From the NCBI RefSeq assembly GCF_019656455.1, contig NZ_BPMK01000004.1, positions 62,001 through 126,000 on the forward strand: 64,000 nucleotides of DNA. The letters are read 5' to 3'. Below the pieces are notes generated by a model. It worked only from the letters and a program-made list of their open reading frames with translations. It was not told the DNA's origin and made no database searches. The stretch is from Noviherbaspirillum aridicola (GTDB lineage Bacteria; Pseudomonadota; Gammaproteobacteria; Burkholderiales; Burkholderiaceae_D). The position numbers and the translations under genes are program-made. Each line of letters opens with the position of its first letter. Position 1 is the stretch's first letter. Shown here in pieces: positions 33,090 through 42,357 of the stretch.

Positions 33090-34337
33090 TTAACGAATTA
33101 TTGTTTCTTCCTGCAAAGCCCTGAACTCCGCCGAGCGTGCCCGCTCCAGGAGGCTCCGCGCGCGACGGTTGTCGTGCTCAAGCCGCAATACGTTGTTCGC
33201 GTTGGTCATCGCTTCGCGATACCGCTGTGCAGCCAGTGCTGCTTCACCATCGCGCAACAGGCTGTCGATGAAGACTGCGTTTGGATTTGCAGCCGGAGTA
33301 GGCGCAGGCATGGATGAAGGAGCCGTAACCGGCGCTGGCGCAGCGATTGACGGAGGGGTAGCTATCGCAGCAGGTGCAGGCGTTGGCGTAGCGACGGGCG
33401 GCGGCTCGGCCGCCTTTTGCTGCTGGGTGGCGAGCGTTTCCTTCATCGCGAGGATGCGGTCGGCAAGTTCCGGGCGTTCCCTCTTTTCCAGTGCGGACAA
33501 GCGCTGTTGCACGCAAATCGCGTTGCCGCTCTCGAGGCAGGCTTGGGCCTCGTTCAACAGACGTGCTGCGTTGCCGGCCTGGATCTGCTCGCGCAGCTCA
33601 CGCGTGTCGGCGTCTTCATCCCAGCGGCGAATAAATGCGGCCAGCCTGGACTCCGCCTTGTCGAATGCGCCAGTAGAGATCGCGTCCTCGACTGCTTTCT
33701 TGGCTTCACCCCAGGCCTGCTCGCGCTTCTGTCGCTTCGCGCACTCCGGGCCGTATTGACCAATAGCCTGACGCGCCTTCTGCATCTGCTCATCGGTGGC
33801 ATTCGCATTTTGCATCTCGGCCAGCGTGGCTTTTGCTGCGTCAATCTTGCACTCGCTTGCGAAAGCGACTGCCGCCTTGGACTGTTCTTCGAGCTTTGTC
33901 TCATTGCCGACAGAGCCAAGCCAGTAAAGGCCAATCACGACCGACGCGAGAACCCACGGCCATTTCGATTTTTTGCCGCGTTTCTTCTCCGATGTCTCGG
34001 GTAATGTAGGCCCCGCGGTAGAAGGGGCCGGGTTTTCGGGGGCTGGCGTGGGAACCGGCGCCGGTGTCTCCACGGTCCGCTCGACTGGGGGCGGGCCGGC
34101 GCGCCGCTTGCGCTGAGGCGGTTTGACAGCTTCGAACGTGGCTACCGCAGGAGCCTCGACGACCGGTGCGACCGGGGTGGTGGGCTTTGCCTGTTCCTGA
34201 GCAGGCGGCTTTGCGGCATCGCGTGGTGCCGACTGGGCGGACTGATTTGTTCCGCAATACGGGCAATATGAGGCCGCCCGCGGGAACGCGCGACCACAGG
34301 TTTCGCTGATACAACGGTAGTTCACTGCTTCATCCAC
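33090..34337 (-). CDS. zinc-ribbon / transmembrane / helical-repeat protein
   Basis: 415 residues. N-terminal four-cysteine zinc ribbon (C9, C14, C25, C28; YCPYCGTNQ), Pro-rich linker to ~120, one transmembrane helix (about 126-144, WPWVLASVVIGLYWLGSVG), then a helical domain of TPR-like segments (for example IDAAKATLAEMQNANATDEQ and FDKAESRLAAFIRRWDEDAD) and, after a Pro/Ala linker, a second helical segment (DGEAALAAQRYREAMTNANN). The cytoplasmic ribbon plus periplasmic helices match the layout of the vWA protein at 28199-29383. It follows the tubulin-like gene by 73 bases, which contain a strong hairpin. Confidence 0.7.
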   Translation of the reverse strand: MDEAVNYRCISETCGRAFPRAASYCPYCGTNQSAQSAPRDAAKPPAQEQAKPTTPVAPVVEAPAVATFEAVKPPQRKRRAGPPPVERTVETPAPVPTPAPENPAPSTAGPTLPETSEKKRGKKSKWPWVLASVVIGLYWLGSVGNETKLEEQSKAAVAFASECKIDAAKATLAEMQNANATDEQMQKARQAIGQYGPECAKRQKREQAWGEAKKAVEDAISTGAFDKAESRLAAFIRRWDEDADTRELREQIQAGNAARLLNEAQACLESGNAICVQQRLSALEKRERPELADRILAMKETLATQQQKAAEPPPVATPTPAPAAIATPPSIAAPAPVTAPSSMPAPTPAANPNAVFIDSLLRDGEAALAAQRYREAMTNANNVLRLEHDNRRARSLLERARSAEFRALQEETIIR

Positions 34338-34374
34338 GGGTGGGCCTTACATGTAACGGAACATGACCTGGACC

Positions 34375-34401
34375 GAGGTGCCTCGCAGCGCGAGGCACCT
34401 C
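34375..34401 (-). promoter_or_regulatory. 12-bp intergenic hairpin between the tubulin-like and zinc-ribbon genes
   Basis: GAGGTGCCTCGC-AGC-GCGAGGCACCTC, perfect 12-bp stem with a three-base loop. There is no T-run after it on the minus strand, so it is not a simple terminator; it could partially attenuate or stabilise the upstream message. Confidence 0.55.
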
Positions 34402-34410
34402 CGGCTATCT

Positions 34411-37400
34411 TCAGTCCTCGGGGTCGGGAATTTCATCTTCCTCGGGGTCGGGGATGGCTCCGGCGAAAAACGAAGCAAGTTCTGCTACGTCCTGCGCGAG
34501 CTTCCATTTGTCCGTCTTGGGATTCCATTCCATGTCCCAGACCTTGGTGTCAGCAGTCACCTCGCCGCGGGTGATCATCTCGGCTAGCTCGGCGAGGGGA
34601 TAGGGGCCCTCCTGCTTCTTGTTGCGGAACACCTTGAATGCGGCGCGGGAAACGGGCGCTGGGGCCGGGCTACGGACAGCTGCGGGCATGCCGACCGGGG
34701 CAACTGCGACCGGAGCCTGGGAACCACCGATGAAGGATGCAGCAACCCGTTCGCCGGCGAGCACGGCGGCAGACGGCACGCGTTTGTCAGCGGGACTATC
34801 GACCTCCCAGCTGTAGCTGTCAGTAGCCGACCCGGGCACCGTATCGGTCCATTCCGCGATTGCCGCAGCCGCCGTTTCGACCGCCGCGGCCGTAATGGCA
34901 GGATTCTGCTGGCGCGCCCGCTTCAGCCATTCCTCATACAGGCGCTTGGCGGTAATGCTGGGCAGCGACGGCGCCGGAGTCTCGGCGCCGGTCTCGTCCT
35001 GCTCCATTCTCGGACGGTAGACCTGGTGCTGATAGTTACGCATCAATGCGGCCAGCAGCACGAGCTGAGACGGTCCCATCTGCGACAACTTGTTGTTAAC
35101 CGCTGCGATGATCTGTTCGCGGTAGAAAGTCGGCAGTCCATTGGAGCGGATAGCGTACTCGTTCCCCATTTGGCGCCATTCACCCGAACCCGGCTCCACC
35201 TCGAAGACATATTGGCCCTGGGGCTGGAATGCGGCTTCGCGGTCGAACAGGTCGGCCTTGCGCTTCAGGACGCCCAGAGCAATCGCCTGCAGGAAGTATT
35301 CGAAGTCGTCGGCCAACCGGTTCAGCTCATCCATGGTCGGCGCAATCGGGTGACGGTAACGGGTTGCATCGAAGTGCACGTGAGTCGGGATCTTCGGGTT
35401 TTCCAGCTGATAGGAAGCGCGCCAGGTCGGCAGCCCGCGCATCACCGTCATCGGGTAACCCGACAGTTCGATATAGCAGGTTGCCTTGCCCGGAATGCCG
35501 GTGTTCACCAGGCTTACCAGGTCTCCCGTAAATGACCCGGCGGGAACCGATGCCTTGATCTCCGCTTCCAGGGCGCGCCACGCGGCACTGTCGCCAACCC
35601 CGATGAAGCATTTGAACTGGTCGGCACGCGGCGTGAACTCCGCGTTGAAGCGTGTATTGACCCACGGCATCGCGCTCTTTATCCAGTCGTTGAAAACGCG
35701 CTGGCGTTCGGCCGGCGGCATCGCCTGCAACTTGTCGAGCAAGGGGTCCACCTGTGTCGTTTCCCCGGCCTGGTCAAGCGTGACCTGTACCTGTGCGCGT
35801 CTGAACAGCTTGAGCAACAGATCGGCGCGCAGCTTTTCGTCGCCCAGCTGCGGGAACAGCTTGGCCGACCCGCCAAACTCCAACAGCACGTCTTCGCTCC
35901 ATGCGCTGATGTCGCCCGACAGCTTCACCGGTTCCGGCGCTTCTTCGCTGGCTAGCTTGATATAGGTTGCGTGCTGATGCCGGGCCTCGTCGCGCAATTG
36001 CTGAATGCGCTGGTCAACGGCGCCGAGCATCGCGACCACGCACCGGCGTCCCTCCTGGAATTCCCCGGCGATGCCGGTCCACTGCGCCTGGCCGTTGTCG
36101 TCGACGCCCTGGACGTCGCCCAGCCATTTGGACAAAGCCTGCATCACTTCCGACGACTGCGCCGCGGCGACGGAACGCAGATGAAACCGCAGGTAGTCGG
36201 CCAGGTCACGCTTGATATGTCCCATCACTTCACGCGACTGGGTTTCCTTGCCGATGCCGAGGAACTTTTTGGTGGCCTGCGAGAGGTTGTCCAGCGATTC
36301 CTGGATCTGGCGGGTGCGCAGCGCATCCCGCACTTCACCGTAACGCTTGCTGTTGCGCTCGGCATTGACGAGATCGCGCTGGTGCAGGCGGGCCTTTACC
36401 TGTTCCAGCAGCGACAGCACGAATTCGAGCCCGCCCTGTTTGCGGTCATCCAGCAATGCATACAGCTGGCCGCGCGCCTTGTCCTTGATCTTGTCAGTCA
36501 GCTCCCGGGTGTGACGCTTGATGCGGTCCTCACTGGTTTCGGCAGTTGCCCCCGCTTCCCGGATCGCGTCGCGCTCAAGCTGCGGAATCAGTTCAGACAC
36601 TTTTTCGCGCCACAGGCCGAGTTCGAAGCTGCCCATGATGCGCTCGATTTCGTCATGCACCTTGCTCTCGATGCGTTCGAGCAGCGAGCGTTCATCCTTG
36701 TCCAGCAACAGCTGGTCCGTCACGGCGTACTCCTGGAACGGGGTGACGTCGACGGTACCGCGCTTGAACTCGGGAAACTCGTCGAATGGCCGCTCGGACA
36801 TCGCGAGGTGTTCCCGCATGAAGACATCGCGTTGCTGGTCGTTGGCGCGTCGCGCCAACTGGCCGTCGCTGCCCACCAGGCCGAAGAAGGCTTTTACCAT
36901 CAAGCCGGACAGCTCATAGGCCCGGATGTCCTGCCGCAGGCCTTGCTGCGTATCCAGGGTCGACTGCCCGAAGGCGGAGTAGCCCTTGAAGTACGACAGG
37001 CGCATGTCGCCGAACCGCGCCTTCGGCACGCCGGGGTTGAACGGGCCGAGTTTGTGCTGCTGCTGGTTCACGGCAACCGAGCGCTTCTTGTTCGCAAAGT
37101 CCGCCGAGGCGAAATCGCTGAACAGGGAGTCAGCCACCATCTCGTACACGTCGCGCACATCTTCCGTGGTCTTGCTACCGACGTTGGAAGTGTCGACAAA
37201 ATACACGTCATCGAACGGCGTGCCCTTGCCTTTGAGGCTGTCGATATCGGCCCAACGGACCTCGGCGTTCATGTCGCGCATCGCCGTTTCCAGTTCCATC
37301 AGGGTGGCATAGGCGTTAGCTTCCGTCCGTTCCTTGTTGGCCTTTGCGTAGCCGGACGGAAGGAACATGACCAGGTCGACCTGGTGGCCGGAGACTTCTT

Positions 37401-38079
37401 GGGCGGCGAGTGCCTTGGAAATCCAGCCGAGGTCGAGCGCGCTACCGGCACCGGTGCCTCCGGCGCAGGATGCGATGATGACAATACGGAACTTCGACGG
37501 ATCGATCTGCAGGCCGAGCTGCTGGTACGCATCCTTGCGGACGTTGCCCGCGTTACTCTTCAAGAAAGACAGTGCGCTCTTGATCCGGCCGGTCAGCTTT
37601 GGATACTTGTCGAACAAATAGAGGCGCGAGATAGACCGGATCTGGCCGGCGCCCTTGGACGGGTCGATTCCGAGAGAACGCAGCTTGCGTGGTCGCAAGG
37701 GCATCCATTTTTCAATGAGCGGGAAGCGCGCCAGGCTGTCGTCCGAGTCATGGTACTGCGCCATGTCGAAGCCTTCGACGAGACGCTCCTCGTCGCTGAA
37801 CTTTACCAGTTCGTACCAAGGATCGGTTTTCTGCGACTTGCCATCATCTATGACCGCACCGCTGTCCAGATCGAAATGCAGGAAGCGCGCCACTGGAAAA
37901 TGACCGATCGATTCGACCCGTGTCGGCTGGCTGCGATTCCACACCGCGCTCAGGATCCGGCGCCGGATTCGCATCATTACTTCCATGCCGGTGCCTCCGG
38001 CGCCGATGAAAAGCGTCGGCCGCAGGTCGACCAGCTGATCGGTTTTCTTGTCTGCGGTACTCAGGTTTGCGTCTGCCAT
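34411..38079 (-). CDS. large tubulin-like (Tubulin_2-type) protein with C-terminal GYF_2-like domain
   Basis: 1222 residues, no signal peptide. The N-terminus is a nucleotide-binding fold: PTLFIGAGGTGMEVMMRIRR (GAGGTG at 26-31) and IIASCAGGTGAGSALDLGWI (AGGTGAGS at 206-213), the latter matching the tubulin/FtsZ signature GGGTG(T/S)G. This is the layout of the bacterial 'tubulin-like' Pfam family. A long helical middle (about 470-900) and a mixed region follow. Residues ~1146-1208 (FKVFRNKKQEGPYPLAELAE, then WKLAQDVAELASFF) resemble a GYF_2 peptide-binding domain, followed by an acidic tail with a repeated IPDPE. Probably a GTP-dependent cytoplasmic polymer or switch at the centre of the seven-gene operon. 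Function inferred. Confidence 0.75.
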   Translation of the reverse strand: MADANLSTADKKTDQLVDLRPTLFIGAGGTGMEVMMRIRRRILSAVWNRSQPTRVESIGHFPVARFLHFDLDSGAVIDDGKSQKTDPWYELVKFSDEERLVEGFDMAQYHDSDDSLARFPLIEKWMPLRPRKLRSLGIDPSKGAGQIRSISRLYLFDKYPKLTGRIKSALSFLKSNAGNVRKDAYQQLGLQIDPSKFRIVIIASCAGGTGAGSALDLGWISKALAAQEVSGHQVDLVMFLPSGYAKANKERTEANAYATLMELETAMRDMNAEVRWADIDSLKGKGTPFDDVYFVDTSNVGSKTTEDVRDVYEMVADSLFSDFASADFANKKRSVAVNQQQHKLGPFNPGVPKARFGDMRLSYFKGYSAFGQSTLDTQQGLRQDIRAYELSGLMVKAFFGLVGSDGQLARRANDQQRDVFMREHLAMSERPFDEFPEFKRGTVDVTPFQEYAVTDQLLLDKDERSLLERIESKVHDEIERIMGSFELGLWREKVSELIPQLERDAIREAGATAETSEDRIKRHTRELTDKIKDKARGQLYALLDDRKQGGLEFVLSLLEQVKARLHQRDLVNAERNSKRYGEVRDALRTRQIQESLDNLSQATKKFLGIGKETQSREVMGHIKRDLADYLRFHLRSVAAAQSSEVMQALSKWLGDVQGVDDNGQAQWTGIAGEFQEGRRCVVAMLGAVDQRIQQLRDEARHQHATYIKLASEEAPEPVKLSGDISAWSEDVLLEFGGSAKLFPQLGDEKLRADLLLKLFRRAQVQVTLDQAGETTQVDPLLDKLQAMPPAERQRVFNDWIKSAMPWVNTRFNAEFTPRADQFKCFIGVGDSAAWRALEAEIKASVPAGSFTGDLVSLVNTGIPGKATCYIELSGYPMTVMRGLPTWRASYQLENPKIPTHVHFDATRYRHPIAPTMDELNRLADDFEYFLQAIALGVLKRKADLFDREAAFQPQGQYVFEVEPGSGEWRQMGNEYAIRSNGLPTFYREQIIAAVNNKLSQMGPSQLVLLAALMRNYQHQVYRPRMEQDETGAETPAPSLPSITAKRLYEEWLKRARQQNPAITAAAVETAAAAIAEWTDTVPGSATDSYSWEVDSPADKRVPSAAVLAGERVAASFIGGSQAPVAVAPVGMPAAVRSPAPAPVSRAAFKVFRNKKQEGPYPLAELAEMITRGEVTADTKVWDMEWNPKTDKWKLAQDVAELASFFAGAIPDPEEDEIPDPED

Positions 38080-38168
38080 TTTGTTCTCTCGCGTAGAGGT
38101 CCCCGTTCCCTGGGATATGCCCGGGTGGAAGTGACCGTGTCGTCTGGTTTGATGAGGCGAAGGATCGA

Positions 38169-38615
38169 TCAGCGGCGTCCGACAACGACCATTCCGACCA
38201 GCGCGGCCACACCGATCGCAACCAGCGGCGCAGTGGTGAACACGTTCAGAAAGCGTTGCGCGTTGACCAGTGCCAGGACAATCGCCGCGCTGAGGAAGCT
38301 CAGGCCAAGGAACAATAGCCAGCCGGCGGAGCCGGCGGTCGTCGGCGAGACGCGCTTGGCGACGAGATGGTTGGCATAGGCATTGCGGGCGAAGAAGAAT
38401 GCGATGAGGAGTACCACGAAGATGCCGCCGCCGATCAGCATTTCACGCGACGACGTCGCGGAGGTGCCGACGAGATCGCCCGGGTTGACTTCGATCGTGT
38501 TGGCGGTCGGTTGTTCGGAACCGGCTTGGCGCTCGTTTGTGTTGGCACCGGGTAGCTTGAAGCCAGCATCGGTGTTTGCTTGCGCGAGGATGATTTCGTT
38601 GTTGTTGTCTGACAT
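38169..38615 (-). CDS. small inner-membrane protein (148 aa)
   Basis: 148 residues from the ATG before SDNNNEIILA (38615), which has AAGGGAGA upstream; an in-frame ATG at 38636 is less likely. A polar, probably disordered N-terminal ~55 residues is followed by three hydrophobic segments (EMLIGGGIFVVLLIAFFFA; WLLFLGLSFLSAAIVLALV; LVAIGVAALVGMVVVGR). No family recognised. Operon position between the vWA-like gene (24 bp upstream) and the tubulin-like gene (89 bp downstream) suggests it anchors part of the complex to the inner membrane. Confidence 0.65.
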   Translation of the reverse strand: MSDNNNEIILAQANTDAGFKLPGANTNERQAGSEQPTANTIEVNPGDLVGTSATSSREMLIGGGIFVVLLIAFFFARNAYANHLVAKRVSPTTAGSAGWLLFLGLSFLSAAIVLALVNAQRFLNVFTTAPLVAIGVAALVGMVVVGRR

Positions 38616-38639
38616 GTTAAATCTCCCTTGAGTCAAAAA

Positions 38640-40136
38640 TCATTGGCCGAGGCGCACTTGCGCCCCTTCCCGTATATCGGTCAGCCGCACCTTGCCGAAC
38701 CACTGTGTTTTCAGCTCCGCTACCTTTCTTCCGGCAGCGTCGTGTATTGGATAAACCTGGCGGGCCTTGGTCAGCACAGTGCGGGGCTGGCCGTCGACCA
38801 CGAGCTTGACCGACCGCGCTTTGGTTGCCAGAAGCAGCGCGCCGACCGTCGCGAGGATGGCAGCGGCGGCTGCGGCGAGCAGGGCAATCAGGGGCATCAG
38901 GCCAAAATTCACCCGCACCTGGATCGGCAGCGAGATCTTCGAGCCCTTTACTTCAGCAGGCGGGATAAAAAGATCGGGCAACGGATCGCCGGGGAAGAGT
39001 TGCGCCATCCGCTCGCGGAACTGGGGCGACAATTCAAGCCGCTGTCCCGTCAGATCGAGCTCCAGCGTGCCGGGCAAGACGAATGCGCGGCCGGCCGCCG
39101 ATATCGCCTCCAGAGACCAGGTATCCGGCATCTGTGCGACGGGCAGCTGCAGCGTCGAGGACAAGGGCGTCTGCTTGCCGGGTTGGAGCCCGGTTACGAC
39201 GGTCTTGTCCACTGTAATCGGCTTGCGTTCGCCGGCGAGGACCGAGCTGGCGTTGACCTCCGCTTGGGCGATGGTGTAAGGGTAGATGCTGTTTTCGAGT
39301 GCCCACTGGACTTTGGCCACGGGCGTCTTGGCGTCGGAATTGACATCTGCTAGCAGCACGCCGCTTTGGCCCATCGAGAAGCCGACGCCCGGGGATTCGA
39401 AGACGCCCTTCGGGTGCAGCCGCACCGTGTCTGCGTCGAGCGGCTTCAGGCGCGCCGGGGATTCGGTGATGATCTTTTGGATGGCGCCGGACTGCACCAG
39501 TGCGTCGAGATCGCGGGCTCCCTGTTCCTGGATGCCAAAAACGTAGACCATCAGGCCGTTGGCCTGGAACGACTTGCTCTTCACGGGCATTTGCAGCGGG
39601 AAGGCAAGCACCTTCCGAATGTCCTGCCCGCGGTGAATCAGTTCATAGAATTCCCGGTTGCGCTTGGCCGTGGCCTGGTCGTTGTTGGGGCTGTTCTTGT
39701 TATTCGTGAAGAGCCACACCAGGCCTGGCTTCTTGCCTAGCGCCTGGTCGATTGCGGTTCTGACGGCTTCGTTCAGGTCGGTGTCGGCCAGGGTCGTGCG
39801 GTTCGGCTTGCGTCCCACCTCAAGATTTTGCAGCGCGCCGCTGACGCTGCCGCGAAGCGCTTTGGAATCGCTCGTTACCTTCGCCGACATCAGGGCTTTT
39901 GGTGAGGGCGCTCCCGGTTGGCTCTGGTTGAAGGAGGCGAGCACCATCAGGTCGTCGGGCCGCGCCACGGCCATAACCAGCTCGGTGACTAGCGGCTTGT
40001 ACTGGGATGCGGGATCGGCGAAGAACGGTTCCATCCAGCCCGAGTTCTGGACAAGGAAGACATGGGACGCGGCGAAGGCGTTGGCAGCCGTCAATGCAGC
40101 AGCACCGACGGCGATGCGCAAGAATCGGCTCATCAT
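38640..40136 (-). CDS. exported vWA-like protein with C-terminal transmembrane helix
   Basis: 498 residues. A signal peptide (MMSRFLRIAVGAAALTAANA) precedes a vWA-like domain whose first strand reads SHVFLVQNSGWMEPFF, a degenerate metal site with Asn in place of the first Asp, and later PGLVWLFTNNKNSP. A middle beta-rich region (about 250-400) precedes a transmembrane helix (about 411-437, LIALLAAAAAAILATVGALL), and the last ~55 residues face the cytoplasm. The topology puts the vWA domain in the periplasm. It overlaps the upstream gene by four bases. A third vWA-like protein in this region, but of a different subtype from those at 18401 and 28199. Confidence 0.7.
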   Translation of the reverse strand: MMSRFLRIAVGAAALTAANAFAASHVFLVQNSGWMEPFFADPASQYKPLVTELVMAVARPDDLMVLASFNQSQPGAPSPKALMSAKVTSDSKALRGSVSGALQNLEVGRKPNRTTLADTDLNEAVRTAIDQALGKKPGLVWLFTNNKNSPNNDQATAKRNREFYELIHRGQDIRKVLAFPLQMPVKSKSFQANGLMVYVFGIQEQGARDLDALVQSGAIQKIITESPARLKPLDADTVRLHPKGVFESPGVGFSMGQSGVLLADVNSDAKTPVAKVQWALENSIYPYTIAQAEVNASSVLAGERKPITVDKTVVTGLQPGKQTPLSSTLQLPVAQMPDTWSLEAISAAGRAFVLPGTLELDLTGQRLELSPQFRERMAQLFPGDPLPDLFIPPAEVKGSKISLPIQVRVNFGLMPLIALLAAAAAAILATVGALLLATKARSVKLVVDGQPRTVLTKARQVYPIHDAAGRKVAELKTQWFGKVRLTDIREGAQVRLGQ

Positions 40137-41617
40137 TTGCCGCCTCCGTTCAGTCTCCAGCCGCGCATCTCTCTCCAGTCGGGATGGTGTAGCCAGAGAT
40201 GGTCCTCATGGACGAACGCGGAAAGTTCAAGCGGCGTGGAGATGCGTGCACGGTCGAGCGTGATGATCTGGTCGCCGATCCACTGCAGCTTTGCGTCGCG
40301 CTCTTCGCGGCCGTCGAGCATGGCAGCGGCGGTGCCCACGAAATGATCGTAGCGCAGGACGAGACCGGTACGCTTGCGCCGGTCGCCGCTCTGGCTTAGC
40401 AGCACCGGAACCACCAGGGCGTGGGCGTCATTCTCGTCTTCGACGGTGCCCGCGTCCCAAGGGTCCTCCAGCACCTGGTGCCCGAGGCGAAACACAAAAG
40501 AGCCGAAGCCGAGGCGAGCGCCGTCTGTAACGGTAGATGGTCCGTCGGGCACGCCGAGCTGGACGTAGGTGAAGCCTTGTTCATTCTGGCCCATCAGCCA
40601 CAGGCGTCCGTCGCGACTCTGCGTCGCGCCGCCGAATGAAAACCGCGGCTCCCAATCGGCGCGCCAGGGCAACCATTGCGGCTCGGCGCCCGGCTTCCAT
40701 ACAAGATGCCCGCGCTGATGCAGCCAGATGACCTGTCCGTTCAGGGTGATCGGCCGCGACCAGCCGTTGTCGGGCAGTTGTCCGCCTGCGCAGGGGTATA
40801 CTTGGGGTTGAGGCGCTCGCGCCTTCGCAGTCCACAGGCGAACCCCGTCGCTATCCTTGTAGAGGCACGCAGTATGCTGCTGCACCTGGGCGGGCGCACT
40901 CACCAGCGGCTTTTCCCAGACCGGTCTCGTGAGGTAAGACGCGGTGACGGGGTTCAGGAACAGCCGGTAGAGGCCGCTGTCAGTCGGGACGAGTGCAATT
41001 TCCCCGGTCTCCGGCACAGCAGGGCGTATCCAGTAATAGGCGGAGCGGGTGAAGCTGAGGCCGGCAGCATCGCCGTCAGCCGCAATCCGGAGCCACTGTT
41101 TCTCATGCGGGTCCCAGTATTGCAACGCGTTCTGCTCGAACGAGAGCGCGATCAGACGGTCCGCGAGCAGCCCGAAGCGTGAAGACGCGAACACGCATGG
41201 TGCCAGGGGGGGCGACAGCATGGTGGTATCGGGGCGGCCGGTCGACTGTCCGGCCGTGCGGCCACGCACGATCGAATCAAGATTGACCGCCGTGATCGGA
41301 AGACCCTTTGGCGCCAGCTCGCTCAGGGAATGGTCCCCGCACGGCCCCCACCATTCGGGTGCCGGCTTCGCGTTAGAGGCCGCGTTGCGCAGCGGCTTCC
41401 CGCATTCCGGACAATGGGCAAAGTCGTCCGGAAAAATCGGGGCGCAGCTGCATTGCGTCGGCACCGATGCGCCGATCAGCTGCGCAATGTCCGCGGCCCG
41501 GCCGGTCGCTTCCGGGCTCCACGCGATTTCACCAAAATCCTTGGAGCGGGACAGCCCGAAACTGCCATTTTCGTCTTCCTGCCAAACGCCCTTCGGCGTT
41601 TCCCATGTAAATGCCAT
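40133..41617 (-). CDS. zinc-ribbon protein with beta-rich (propeller-like) body
   Basis: 494 residues, no signal peptide. Near the N-terminus is a four-cysteine ribbon, PTQCSCAPIFPDDFAHCPEC. The body has many short Trp-containing beta repeats (LQYWDPHEKQWLRIAA, IWLHQRGHLVWKPG, GRLWLMGQNEQGFTYVQLGV, LWLHHPDWREMRGW), which suggests a beta-propeller. Likely a cytoplasmic protein-interaction platform. Second gene in the tubulin-like operon; a four-base overlap joins it to the vWA-like gene. No named family. Confidence 0.65.
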   Translation of the reverse strand: MAFTWETPKGVWQEDENGSFGLSRSKDFGEIAWSPEATGRAADIAQLIGASVPTQCSCAPIFPDDFAHCPECGKPLRNAASNAKPAPEWWGPCGDHSLSELAPKGLPITAVNLDSIVRGRTAGQSTGRPDTTMLSPPLAPCVFASSRFGLLADRLIALSFEQNALQYWDPHEKQWLRIAADGDAAGLSFTRSAYYWIRPAVPETGEIALVPTDSGLYRLFLNPVTASYLTRPVWEKPLVSAPAQVQQHTACLYKDSDGVRLWTAKARAPQPQVYPCAGGQLPDNGWSRPITLNGQVIWLHQRGHLVWKPGAEPQWLPWRADWEPRFSFGGATQSRDGRLWLMGQNEQGFTYVQLGVPDGPSTVTDGARLGFGSFVFRLGHQVLEDPWDAGTVEDENDAHALVVPVLLSQSGDRRKRTGLVLRYDHFVGTAAAMLDGREERDAKLQWIGDQIITLDRARISTPLELSAFVHEDHLWLHHPDWREMRGWRLNGGGK

Positions 41618-41626
41618 GCTGCCCTC

Positions 41627-41974
41627 TCAGTTCAGGTAGGCCTGCCAGCCCTGTTCGCCTTTGGCGAAACGCAGGGTCATGGGAAGCGAGAGCGCCCCCA
41701 CGACCGGGACCTCTTCGGTGACAACGAGAACATCGCAAACATGTCCCGCCGGAGCATCCTGCTTCAAGCAATTACCTAGATTCACCGACGAGGGAATGGC
41801 GCCGAATGGGACCGCGGCACCAAACATGCCGCCGGCCTCAAAGAAGAGCCGTCTTACGGCGGTCGCGGCTTCGGCTTCACTCGGAGGGCTAGAACAGCCG
41901 GTCATGCTGATAACGCCTGCACATAGCAGGGACGCTGCAAGCCTGGAGCGCTTTGGGATGGGGTAGGAGTTCAC
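41627..41974 (-). CDS. small lipoprotein (115 aa), first gene of the tubulin-like operon
   Basis: 115 residues with a lipoprotein signal peptide (SRLAASLLCAGVISMTGCS; lipobox MTGC). The mature part is ~90 residues with two Cys (LGNCLKQDAPAGHVCDVLVV) that may form a disulfide, and a beta-rich end (LPMTLRFAKGEQGWQAYL). It resembles small periplasmic lipoproteins of unknown function. It is 9 bp upstream of the zinc-ribbon/beta-rich gene and is the first gene of the minus-strand operon that runs to 32353. Confidence 0.7.
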   Translation of the reverse strand: MNSYPIPKRSRLAASLLCAGVISMTGCSSPPSEAEAATAVRRLFFEAGGMFGAAVPFGAIPSSVNLGNCLKQDAPAGHVCDVLVVTEEVPVVGALSLPMTLRFAKGEQGWQAYLN

Positions 41975-42357
41975 AGTCGGGGCTTTACTGAGTGGTCGCG
42001 ATTCTCTTAACTAGAACGAAAGCGACTTAGATTCGTGATTTGGCGCCTAACCAAACGCGGCGGGCTTGGGAAAGACGCAGCGTTCCGGCACGGACATGCC
42101 ACGGGACGCGTTTTAGTAAACGATTCAGGTACTCGGGCGCCATACGATTCTGGGCGGGTGGGGACCCACCAGCCGTAATCCTTCTAAAAATTATAAGCGG
42201 TCGTTACAGGATGATACACATTTGGCGTTGCTCCGTGTTAATAAGCGTCGCAGTCGGCGCGCCCCTGTTGTGCCCTACCCAATTCATGGGATGGCGCTGT
42301 TCGCCGGCATGGCTTTTAATTCGTTCGACCCCGATGGCCGGAACGTACGATTAAGAA
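41975..42357. other. ~380 bp without a gene
   Basis: Upstream of the tubulin-like operon; includes an AT-rich patch near 42185-42225 (CTTCTAAAAATTATAAGC). The operon promoter probably lies in the first half; no confident promoter boxes. Confidence 0.4.

Noticed and set aside
35971-38379. 802-residue plus-strand open frame opposite the tubulin-like gene
   Set aside because: It is the antisense shadow of the minus-strand gene in GC-rich DNA; its translation has no coherent domains and no ribosome site.
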